In this document: positions 1 to 5,424 of the stretch, piece by piece | Layout: every line of letters starts with the position of its first letter | How positions within the stretch are numbered: the stretch's first letter is position 1 | DNA from: JBBQBQ01 sp038317685 | GTDB lineage: Bacteria; Desulfobacterota; Desulfuromonadia; Desulfuromonadales; DDH964 | Length of the DNA: 6,185 nucleotides | Direction of reading: 5' to 3' | Assembly (NCBI GenBank): GCA_038317685.1 | Contig: JBBQBQ010000208.1 | Coordinates: forward strand, 1 to 6,185 | The notes under the pieces: model-generated | Seen by the model: only the letters and a program-made list of their open reading frames with translations | Told to the model about the DNA's origin: nothing | The model's database searches: none | Program-made: the position numbers and the translations under genes

Positions 1-1
1 C

Positions 2-964
2 GGCTGTAACCGCGCCTATAATGAGCTTCTAGGCGTCTCACGCGAAGAGGTCATCGGAAAAACCGTCGGTGATCTCTTCCCTGGAACCGAAGGCCAGGTC
101 CACCTCGATGTCGACCGGGACCTTTTCGAAAATCCCGGTACCTGCCGTTACGAGGCAGCTCTTACCAGCCGCAACGGGCATCGCATTCAGGTCCTCTGCC
201 AAAAGTCCACCTTCCAGGATCAGGAGGGGAACCTGGCGGGCCTGGTCGGCATCCTGATCGATGTGACCAACGAGCGGGAACTCGACCGGCTTCGCAGTGA
301 ATTCGTGTCGACGGCGGCCCACGAATTCCAGACCCCTCTGGCTGCGATCCTCGGCTTCTGCGAACTCCTCCAGTCGCCAGAGGCCGGACATCCCGGCAAC
401 CGCGAGGATTTTCTCAACATCATCCAGGAACGGGCGGAGTTCCTGTCCCGGCTGGTCGATCAGTTCCTCGATGTCAGCCGCATCGATGCCGGCCTCCCGC
501 TCCCCCTCGCACCCCGGCCCTGCAACCCGGAACGGCTGGTCCGCAACCAGCTGCACCACTCGCTCCCCGGAGACAAACACCCCATCGAGCTCCGTTTCTC
601 CACCGATCCGCCGCAGATTCTCGCCGACCCCGACCGGCTTTGTGAGGTTCTCGAAAACCTCCTCAGCAACGCCGCCAAGTATTCTCCCACCGGTGGGCAC
701 ATCAGAATCAGCGGTGAAGTTGCCGGGGAGTTTTTCCGCATTTGCGTCGAGGATGAGGGTCCGGGCCTTCCCCCGGAGAAGGTGGGACGGATCTTCGACA
801 AGTTCTACCGTGCCAATTCCACCGATACCACCCCGGCAGGAACCGGTCTCGGCCTCTACATCACCAGGGCCATCATCGAAGCCCACGGGGGACAAATCGA
901 AGCGGTCAACCTCCCCGGCCACGGGCTGCGCATCGCTTTTGATCTCCCCCTGGCTCCGGCTTGA
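2..964 (+). CDS. PAS-domain sensor histidine kinase, 3' part (5' end outside window)
   Basis: This is the C-terminal 320 residues of a two-component sensor kinase, which autophosphorylates on His and passes the phosphate to a response regulator. The reading frame is open from base 2, so the start lies upstream; the GTG at 263 is internal. Residues 1 to about 95 look like the end of a PAS sensor domain: NRAYNELLG near the start, then a PAC-like tail ending in GILIDVTNERE. The dimerisation/phosphoacceptor helix follows, with AAHEFQTPL and the phospho-accepting His at residue 107 (bases 320-322); HEF-Q replaces the commoner HEL-R. The HATPase domain is complete: N box ENLLSNAAKYSP (Asn 223), G1 DEGPGLP (251-257), F box IFDKFYRA, G2 GTGLGLY (280-286). 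No membrane segment or receiver domain is seen in this part. Its ligand and partner regulator cannot be told from here, since the sensor end is cut off and no regulator gene is adjacent. Confidence 0.93.
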   Translation, partial: GCNRAYNELLGVSREEVIGKTVGDLFPGTEGQVHLDVDRDLFENPGTCRYEAALTSRNGHRIQVLCQKSTFQDQEGNLAGLVGILIDVTNERELDRLRSEFVSTAAHEFQTPLAAILGFCELLQSPEAGHPGNREDFLNIIQERAEFLSRLVDQFLDVSRIDAGLPLPLAPRPCNPERLVRNQLHHSLPGDKHPIELRFSTDPPQILADPDRLCEVLENLLSNAAKYSPTGGHIRISGEVAGEFFRICVEDEGPGLPPEKVGRIFDKFYRANSTDTTPAGTGLGLYITRAIIEAHGGQIEAVNLPGHGLRIAFDLPLAPA

Positions 965-988
965 CCGCCAGGCAGCGGCGGGTTTTTT
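965..988 (+). terminator. Probable intrinsic terminator of the histidine kinase gene
   Basis: Directly after the kinase TGA, CCGCC (965-969) can pair with GGCGG (977-981) around a 7-base loop, followed by G and six T (983-988). The stem is only 5 bp but all G-C, and the T run is well placed. It probably separates the kinase from the next gene. The short stem makes this moderately supported. Confidence 0.5.
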
Positions 989-991
989 CAG

Positions 992-1019
992 TTGACAGCG
1001 CCTTAGGGGTAAGTTAAGC
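992..1019 (+). promoter_or_regulatory. Possible sigma-70 promoter for the CDP-alcohol phosphotransferase gene
   Basis: A perfect -35 hexamer TTGACA lies at 992-997, just after the kinase terminator. The best -10 at standard spacing is TTAAGC (1014-1019, spacer 16), a poor match to TATAAT. The position, about 95 bases before the start codon of the next gene, is sensible. Because the -10 is weak, this is a suggestion only. Confidence 0.3.
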
Positions 1020-1104
1020 AGAGCCGTAGACTTGTGGGAGAGACCCAACCGGCGCCCCCACCGAGGGCGTGCTCCATCGCCCACCAACCCCTTGCCCTTT
1101 CCCC

Positions 1105-1109
1105 AAGGA
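1105..1109 (+). promoter_or_regulatory. Ribosome binding site fixing the start at 1113
   Basis: AAGGA precedes the ATG at 1113 with only 3 bases between, which is shorter than usual. It is the only Shine-Dalgarno-like sequence near a start codon here. It favours 1113 over the upstream in-frame TTG at 1032, whose extra 27 residues (rich in Pro and Arg) do not look like part of the protein. Confidence 0.5.
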
Positions 1110-1112
1110 CTT

Positions 1113-2432
1113 ATGAATTCCTTCAACTCGATCCTGCTTGAGATCGCCCTCCCCGTCACCTTGATGCTTGCTGCGGAGCGCTTCGCCGTGACCTGGTGGC
1201 TGCGGACCCCCGAGCAGATCGCCTGGGTTCGTCGGCACCCTTGGCTCCACCCCAACTTCATCAGCCGCGCCCGCTATCCGATGGGGTTTATCTCCGTGGC
1301 TCTCCTGCACCTGGATTATCCCCGCCTCTGTTTCCTCTACTTCACCTTCTGGATGATCACCGACATCACCGACGGCGAAATCGCCCGCAAGTGTGATCTG
1401 CACACCAAGGAGGGGGAGACGATCGATCCCTTCTCCGACAAACTCATGTATTCCCCGATGCTCATCTACATGGTCTACCGGGGCTGGCTCGACCCGATCC
1501 TGGTCAGCCTCTTCCTGGTCTTCGATATCACCGGGCAGGTCTCCCGACGCTTCACCAAGGTCAAAGCGGCCAACCTCTTCGGCAAGGCCAAGACCTTTCT
1601 CGTCGTGGTGCTGCTGATCGTCGTCGGGCTGGAATGGATCTACGGCCCGCTCCCTATCATCGGCCGCACCATCCAGCCACTGCTCGGCTTCTGCACGGCG
1701 CTGGCCTTCTGCTCGACGGCCTTCAAGCTGATCCCCAACTACTGGTACGCCAACATTCTGAGCATCATGAATCTGGTCTGCGGACTCGCCGGCTGCTGGG
1801 TCATCCTCACCGGCCGCCCTCCGGTCTACGCCCTCGGCCTGGTCTTTCTCGGACAATTCCTCGATCTCTTCGATGGTCGAGCCGCGGAACGCTGGGGTTC
1901 CACCCCCAAGGGGGAAGTCTTTGACGACGTTGCCGACGGGACCAGCTTCGGGCTCACCGTCGGACTCATCGTCAGTACCGCCCTGCAGCCCTCGTGGCTG
2001 GGGTGGGTGGTCGGCGGCCTGTATCTGACGGCGGTGATCTATCGCCTGGTGCGCTTCGTCGTCGAAAAACGCAAGCAGGGAGTCCTGGGGGGAGTTGCCA
2101 CTTTCTCCGGGCTGCCGTCTCCGGCCGGAGCCCTGGTCGCCGGGACCTCCTGCGTACTGATCCCCAGTATCGAAATCAACACCATCATCGTCCTCGCCAC
2201 CGCCCTGTTGATGGTCTCCCGAGCCCCCTATGCTCACTTCGGTCGCACCACCCTCCCCAAAATTCCCAAGATCGTTCGGGTCCTGGGCCTGGGAGTATTC
2301 CTCTTCCTGTTGGCCCTGGGGGTCCGCCGCGACGATTACAGCGCTCCCCTGCTGATCGTCTACATCGCCGCCTTGACCTACCTGGCCTCCCCTCTGTTTG
2401 CGCTTCTGGCCCGAAAGTCACCTCCGGGCTGA
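1113..2432 (+). CDS. Tandem CDP-alcohol phosphotransferase membrane protein (C-terminal half PssA-like)
   Basis: This 439-residue integral membrane protein holds two CDP-alcohol phosphotransferase domains. The family moves a phosphatidyl group from CDP-diacylglycerol to an alcohol in the inner membrane. In half one, a lead-in PNFISRARYPMG (47-58) precedes a perfect signature D84xxD87G88xxA91R92(x8)G101xxxD105xxxD109. Half two restarts with IPN (207-209) and NILSIMNLVCGLAG, then D251xxD254G255xxA258E259(x7)G267xxxD271xxxD275; Glu259 stands where Arg is usual. It continues with RLVRF (311-315) and FSGLPSPAGA (331-340), which recall the RxARF and GLPSPAAA blocks of PssA-type phosphatidylserine synthases. 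Single-domain members are roughly 180-280 residues, so the length fits a true duplication or fusion. Several hydrophobic segments surround both motifs. The substrate is not known: phosphatidylserine synthesis by half two is plausible, and half one is PgsA-like only in a general way. The gene is likely monocistronic. Confidence 0.85.
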   Translation: MNSFNSILLEIALPVTLMLAAERFAVTWWLRTPEQIAWVRRHPWLHPNFISRARYPMGFISVALLHLDYPRLCFLYFTFWMITDITDGEIARKCDLHTKEGETIDPFSDKLMYSPMLIYMVYRGWLDPILVSLFLVFDITGQVSRRFTKVKAANLFGKAKTFLVVVLLIVVGLEWIYGPLPIIGRTIQPLLGFCTALAFCSTAFKLIPNYWYANILSIMNLVCGLAGCWVILTGRPPVYALGLVFLGQFLDLFDGRAAERWGSTPKGEVFDDVADGTSFGLTVGLIVSTALQPSWLGWVVGGLYLTAVIYRLVRFVVEKRKQGVLGGVATFSGLPSPAGALVAGTSCVLIPSIEINTIIVLATALLMVSRAPYAHFGRTTLPKIPKIVRVLGLGVFLFLLALGVRRDDYSAPLLIVYIAALTYLASPLFALLARKSPPG

Positions 2433-2467
2433 ACGCCCCGACCGTACGACCGCCATCCCCAAAAGGA

Positions 2468-2500
2468 AAAGGGTCACCTTCGCTTGGAAGATGACCCTTT
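2468..2500. terminator. Bidirectional intrinsic terminator between convergent genes
   Basis: AAAGGGTCA (2468-2476) pairs with TGACCCTTT (2492-2500). After one C/A mismatch, CTTC (2478-2481) pairs with GAAG (2487-2490), leaving a 5-base loop: about 13 bp in all. On the minus strand the stem runs straight into TTTTCCTTTT, a good U tract ending the tRNA transcript 9 bases after tRNA-Glu CCA. On the plus strand the tail is the weaker AACTTCTTTT, 35 bases after the stop of the CDP-alcohol phosphotransferase gene. It probably serves both sides, better on the minus strand. Confidence 0.85.
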
Positions 2501-2509
2501 AACTTCTTT

Positions 2510-2587
2510 TGGCGTCCCCAGGGGGATTCGAACCCCCGTCGCCGGCGTGAAAGGCCGGTGTCCTGGGCCAGGCTAGACGATAGGGAC
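2510..2587 (-). tRNA. tRNA-Glu (anticodon TTC)
   Basis: A complete 78-base cloverleaf, CCA included. Acceptor GTCCCTA pairs with TGGGGAC (one T-G pair), and the discriminator is G. The anticodon stem is CCGGC/GCCGG with loop CTTTCAC, anticodon at 2549-2551. The T arm GGGGG/CCCCC with loop TTCGAAT is perfect. The D loop has 11 bases, two more than in the E. coli tRNA-Glu. The CCA is encoded, its last base at 2510. It lies 55 bases downstream of tRNA-Lys and is likely co-transcribed with it, ending at the hairpin at 2468-2500. Confidence 0.97.
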
Positions 2588-2606
2588 TTGACTCATCAAG
2601 TACCCA

Positions 2607-2623
2607 GCGGGAAATGACCCCGC
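2607..2623. other. Small hairpin in the spacer between the two tRNAs
   Basis: GCGGG (2607-2611) pairs with CCCGC (2619-2623) around a 7-base loop. No T run follows on the minus strand, so it is unlikely to end transcription. It could be a structured spacer trimmed during tRNA maturation, or a chance pairing in GC-rich DNA. Confidence 0.25.
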
Positions 2624-2642
2624 GGTTACTGCCTGTTGAAAA

Positions 2643-2718
2643 TGGTGAGCCGGGGGGGGATCGAACCCACGACCATCTGATTAAAAGTCAGATGCTCTAC
2701 CGACTGAGCTACCGGCTC
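2643..2718 (-). tRNA. tRNA-Lys (anticodon TTT)
   Basis: A 76-base cloverleaf with encoded CCA. Acceptor GAGCCGG/CCGGCTC is perfect, discriminator A. The D stem is GCTC/GAGC. The anticodon stem is TCTGA/TCAGA with loop CTTTTAA, anticodon at 2683-2685. The T arm reads GTGGG, loop TTCGATC, then CCCCC, which leaves a T50-C64 mismatch (bases 2669 and 2655) where CCCAC would restore full pairing. The mismatch lies in a run of eight G on the plus strand (2652-2659). The tRNA is otherwise standard and probably functional. It is the first gene after the promoter at 2731-2759. Confidence 0.96.
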
Positions 2719-2730
2719 ACAAGGAATGAC

Positions 2731-2759
2731 TTTATACTCAAAACTCCTGGCCGAGTCAA
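2731..2759 (-). promoter_or_regulatory. Sigma-70 promoter of the tRNA-Lys/tRNA-Glu unit
   Basis: On the minus strand, TTGACT (-35, bases 2759-2754) and TATAAA (-10, bases 2736-2731) are separated by exactly 17 bases. Each hexamer matches consensus at 5 of 6 positions. Transcription would start near 2724, about six bases before the tRNA-Lys 5' end at 2718, a short leader as expected for a tRNA operon. It lets the tRNAs be made independently of purA just upstream. Confidence 0.85.
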
Positions 2760-2789
2760 CCCTTTTTTCGCCTCTCTTCCACTCCGCCC

Positions 2790-4082
2790 TCAGGTAAAGG
2801 GGTTGCGGAGCTGGATCGTCTGGTCACGGCGAGGGCCGATGGAGACCAGGACGATCGGACAGCCGGTCACCTCTTCCAGTTTCCGGAGATAGGCTTGGGC
2901 CAGCTGCGGCAGATCGGCAAAGGTCGCCGCCCCGGACAGATCGCAATTCCAGCCGGGCATCTGCTCATAGATGGGCTTGCAGCGGCCGAGAACTTCGAGA
3001 TCGCGGGGGAAGGTTTCGAGGCGCCGGCCGTCGCAGTCGTAGGCGGTGCAGATCGGGATCGTTTCCAGGCCGTTGAGGACATCGAGCTTGGTGATCGCCA
3101 GGCCGGTCATACCGTTGGTGCGGACCGCTTCGCGCAGAGCCACGGCATCGAACCAGCCGGTCCGCCGGGGACGCCCGGTGGTCGCGCCGAACTCCTGACC
3201 GACCCGGCGCAGTTCCTCGCCCATGGCATCGTTCAGTTCGGTGGGGAAGGGTCCTTCGCCGACCCGGGTGACATAGGCCTTGGAGATGCCGACGACGGCA
3301 TCGATGAAGCGCGGCCCGACGCCGGTGCCGGTGCAGGCGCCGCCGGCCAGGGTCGAGGAGGAGGTAACGAAGGGATAGGTGCCGTGATCGACATCGAGGA
3401 GGCTCCCCTGGGCGCCTTCGAAGAGCAGGTTGTGGCCGGCGGCGATGCTCTGGTTGAGGAGCGTCGAGGCGCAGCCGAGGTAGGGGGCCAGACGCTTGGC
3501 GTATTCGCCATACTCGCTGAGAATCGCCTGTTCGTCGATCGGCGGTTCGCCGAGGAACTTCTCCAGGAAGAAGTTCTTCTCCGGGAGGAGTTCGGCCACC
3601 TTGCGGGCAAAGACCTCCGGTCGGATCAGGTCGCTCAGGCGGATGCCGCGACGGCCGATTTTGTCTTCGTAGGTCGGACCGATGCCGCGTCCGGTGGTGC
3701 CGATCTTGCGGGCGCCGCTGGCCTTCTCCCGGGCGATGTCGATCGCCTTGTGGTAGGGCATGATGATGTGGACATTGCCATCGACGACCAGCTGCCTGTC
3801 GTCCTGGAGATAGCCCTTGGCTTTAAGGTTGTCGATCTCCTGAAGAAAGACCTGGGGATCGAGAACGACACCGTTGCCGATGATGCAACGTTTCCCGGGG
3901 TGCAGGATCCCGGAAGGGATCAGGTGCAGGACGGTCTTCTCGTTGCCGACCACCAAGGTATGCCCAGCGTTGTTTCCCCCCTGATAGCGGGCCACGTCGT
4001 TGGCATATTCGGTATAAATATCGACGACCTTGCCCTTTCCTTCATCGCCCCACTGGGCGCCCACGATAACCACGTTGGCCAT
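2790..4082 (-). CDS. purA: Adenylosuccinate synthetase (PurA)
   Basis: This cytoplasmic enzyme joins IMP and aspartate using GTP to form adenylosuccinate, the committed step to AMP. The 430-residue length is normal and all family blocks are present. The N-terminal P-loop-like GAQWGDEGKGK (8-18) contains Asp13, the catalytic base in the E. coli enzyme, and QGGNNAGHT places the matching His41. TTGRGIGPTYEDK (129-141) belongs to the IMP-binding region, EGAQG (222-226) and DHGTYPFVTSS (232-242) follow. GATTGRPRR (299-307) is the aspartate loop, and TKLDVL (331-336) resembles the guanine-recognising NKxD motif. The ATG start puts the P-loop at its usual distance. The gene sits 24 bases after hisZ in the same direction, so probably in one operon. 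No intrinsic terminator follows the stop, so some transcripts may run into the tRNAs. Confidence 0.99.
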   Translation of the reverse strand: MANVVIVGAQWGDEGKGKVVDIYTEYANDVARYQGGNNAGHTLVVGNEKTVLHLIPSGILHPGKRCIIGNGVVLDPQVFLQEIDNLKAKGYLQDDRQLVVDGNVHIIMPYHKAIDIAREKASGARKIGTTGRGIGPTYEDKIGRRGIRLSDLIRPEVFARKVAELLPEKNFFLEKFLGEPPIDEQAILSEYGEYAKRLAPYLGCASTLLNQSIAAGHNLLFEGAQGSLLDVDHGTYPFVTSSSTLAGGACTGTGVGPRFIDAVVGISKAYVTRVGEGPFPTELNDAMGEELRRVGQEFGATTGRPRRTGWFDAVALREAVRTNGMTGLAITKLDVLNGLETIPICTAYDCDGRRLETFPRDLEVLGRCKPIYEQMPGWNCDLSGAATFADLPQLAQAYLRKLEEVTGCPIVLVSIGPRRDQTIQLRNPFT

Positions 4083-4094
4083 ATTGGTTGCATT

Positions 4095-4099
4095 CTCCT
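4095..4099 (-). promoter_or_regulatory. purA ribosome binding site with long spacer
   Basis: On the minus strand AGGAG lies within the 24-base hisZ-purA gap, 12 bases before the purA ATG, longer than the usual 5-9. An ATG closer to it (4093-4091) is out of frame. The start at 4082 is fixed by the conserved N terminus of the protein. Confidence 0.6.
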
Positions 4100-4106
4100 G
4101 ATCGGG

Positions 4107-5393
4107 TTACAGCGTGAATTGTGCGCCGAGCACCTCGGCAAAGGCCAGCCACCGCCGACTGCCGTCGGCGAGCTGGATGAGAAGCACTTCGTCCTCTTGA
4201 GCGCCGAGGACCATCACGCAGCGGAAGTTCATGGCAGCCGCGTAGGCAAGGGTGGCCTCCAGGTCGCGGGGAATGATGTCACGGGCCGCGGAATAGCCAC
4301 GGGCCCGCAGGCTCCGAGCCAGGCGCTGGGCCTCTTGCTTGTCGGCCCCGGATTGAAAGATCAGCACGTCCGTCGATTTCACCGCCGCCCCATCCAATTC
4401 GCGTTCCAGGGCGAAGAGGAGGTTGAGAAGGTTGAAGGTGAAACCGGTGGCCGGCGCCGGATATCCGTAGCGGGCGGTAAGATTGTCGTAACGGCCGCCG
4501 CTGCAGACCGCCCGGCCGAAACCGGCCAGGTAGCCCTGGAAGACGACCCCGGTGTGGTAGTCGAGACCCCGCAGTTCGCCGAGATCGAAGGTGACCCGCT
4601 CCTCGACGCCGTAAACGGCGAGAATCTCCAAAATACGGGCGAGGCTGTCGAGAGCCCGTCGGGAACGATCATTGCTGACCACCCGGGCGGCTCTCTCCAG
4701 CACCTCGCGGCCGCCGAAGAGGCGCGGCAGGGCCAGCACCTCCTCGCGGGCACGGTCGGCCAGGGGCGCGGCCTCCAGGAGCCGCTGCAGTTCGGAACTG
4801 TCCTTGCGGGCGATCGCTCCCTGGACCTCCCGGGCCGCCGCGGCGGTGAGGGGGAGGTCGGCCATGACCCCCCGGAAAAACTCGACCTGACCGACATCGA
4901 TGGTGAATTCGGCAGCGCCGAGGGCCTGCAACGATTCGACCGCCATGGCGATCATCTCGGCGTCGGCCTCAGGGCTGTCGAGACCGATCAACTCGACCCC
5001 GGATTGGAATATTTCCCGGTCCTTGCCGGCCTGCTGTTCGGTGTGACGCAGCACCTGGCCGCTGTAACAAAGGCGCAGCGGCAACGGCATCTCGCGCATG
5101 CGGGTGGCGACAATGCGGGCAATCTGCGGGGTGATGTCGGGCGAAAAGGCGACCAGTCGGCCGCTCTGCCGGTCATCGAAACGAAACGTCTTGTCCCGCA
5201 GGCCGGCCCCCAGGCCCCGCTCCAGGACATGCAAAAATTCGAGGGCGGGAGGGATAACCGGCCTGAATCCCCAGCGGGCGAAGAGCTCCGCCAGGGTGTG
5301 CTTGAGATATTCGATCTTGGCGGCCTTGACCGGCAGGAAATCCTTGACCCCTTTGGGGAGCATCGCCTCGGGGGCGGCATCGGGAGTGATCAT
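4107..5393 (-). CDS. hisZ: ATP phosphoribosyltransferase regulatory subunit (HisZ)
   Basis: HisZ is a histidyl-tRNA synthetase paralogue that forms a complex with short-form HisG. It is required for its activity and histidine feedback control at the first step of histidine synthesis; it does not charge tRNA. The class II core is clear: LPKGVKDFLP (12-21), FSPDITPQIAR (83-93), a motif-2-like block CYSGQVLRH (109-117) then REIFQSGVELIG (126-137), RGLDYHTGVVF (275-285) and GGRYDNL (299-305). Residues about 340-428 resemble the C-terminal anticodon-binding-type domain of HisRS, which the shortest HisZ proteins lack. HisZ is preferred over HisS because the motif 2 region has GQVLRHTEQQ rather than the HisS RYERPQ pattern. 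The start has only a weak GGA six bases upstream; Met11 is an alternative start. It lies 31 bases after serA and 24 before purA. hisG is not in the window. Confidence 0.93.
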   Translation of the reverse strand: MITPDAAPEAMLPKGVKDFLPVKAAKIEYLKHTLAELFARWGFRPVIPPALEFLHVLERGLGAGLRDKTFRFDDRQSGRLVAFSPDITPQIARIVATRMREMPLPLRLCYSGQVLRHTEQQAGKDREIFQSGVELIGLDSPEADAEMIAMAVESLQALGAAEFTIDVGQVEFFRGVMADLPLTAAAAREVQGAIARKDSSELQRLLEAAPLADRAREEVLALPRLFGGREVLERAARVVSNDRSRRALDSLARILEILAVYGVEERVTFDLGELRGLDYHTGVVFQGYLAGFGRAVCSGGRYDNLTARYGYPAPATGFTFNLLNLLFALERELDGAAVKSTDVLIFQSGADKQEAQRLARSLRARGYSAARDIIPRDLEATLAYAAAMNFRCVMVLGAQEDEVLLIQLADGSRRWLAFAEVLGAQFTL

Positions 5394-5424
5394 CGTAAAT
5401 CCGGTTGAAGGCCCAGTGCGCGCC

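Noticed and set aside
263..265. GTG at 263 as start of a short kinase
   Set aside because: The frame is open upstream to base 2 and encodes a PAS-like domain joined directly to the kinase core, so the GTG is an internal Val.
1032..1112. Earlier TTG start for the CDP-alcohol phosphotransferase
   Set aside because: The extra 27 residues are rich in Pro and Arg, no ribosome binding site precedes the TTG, and an ATG with AAGGA just upstream exists at 1113.
965..1112. Possible riboswitch or small RNA in the 148-base kinase/CDP-alcohol phosphotransferase gap
   Set aside because: Apart from the short terminator hairpin and a -35-like hexamer I see no conserved RNA fold or larger paired structure.
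38..1261. 407-codon minus-strand frame opposite the histidine kinase
   Set aside because: It is a shadow of the kinase frame that runs through the kinase terminator into the next gene, with no recognisable domain.
1014..2237. 407-codon minus-strand frame opposite the CDP-alcohol phosphotransferase gene
   Set aside because: The product is low-complexity (Gly, Asp, Glu, Gln), has no domain, and mirrors a gene with two clear family motifs.
2614..2892. 92-codon plus-strand frame containing GGDRTHDHLIKSQMLYRLS
   Set aside because: This peptide is the antisense translation of tRNA-Lys, a well-known type of false protein in databases. The frame then runs into the antisense of purA.
2895..5408. 837-codon open frame on the plus strand opposite purA and hisZ
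   Set aside because: It is antisense to two certain genes and crosses their gap. Its product is rich in Gly, Ala, Asp and Glu with no recognisable domain, as expected from the mirrored frame of GC-rich coding DNA. No ribosome binding site is apparent.
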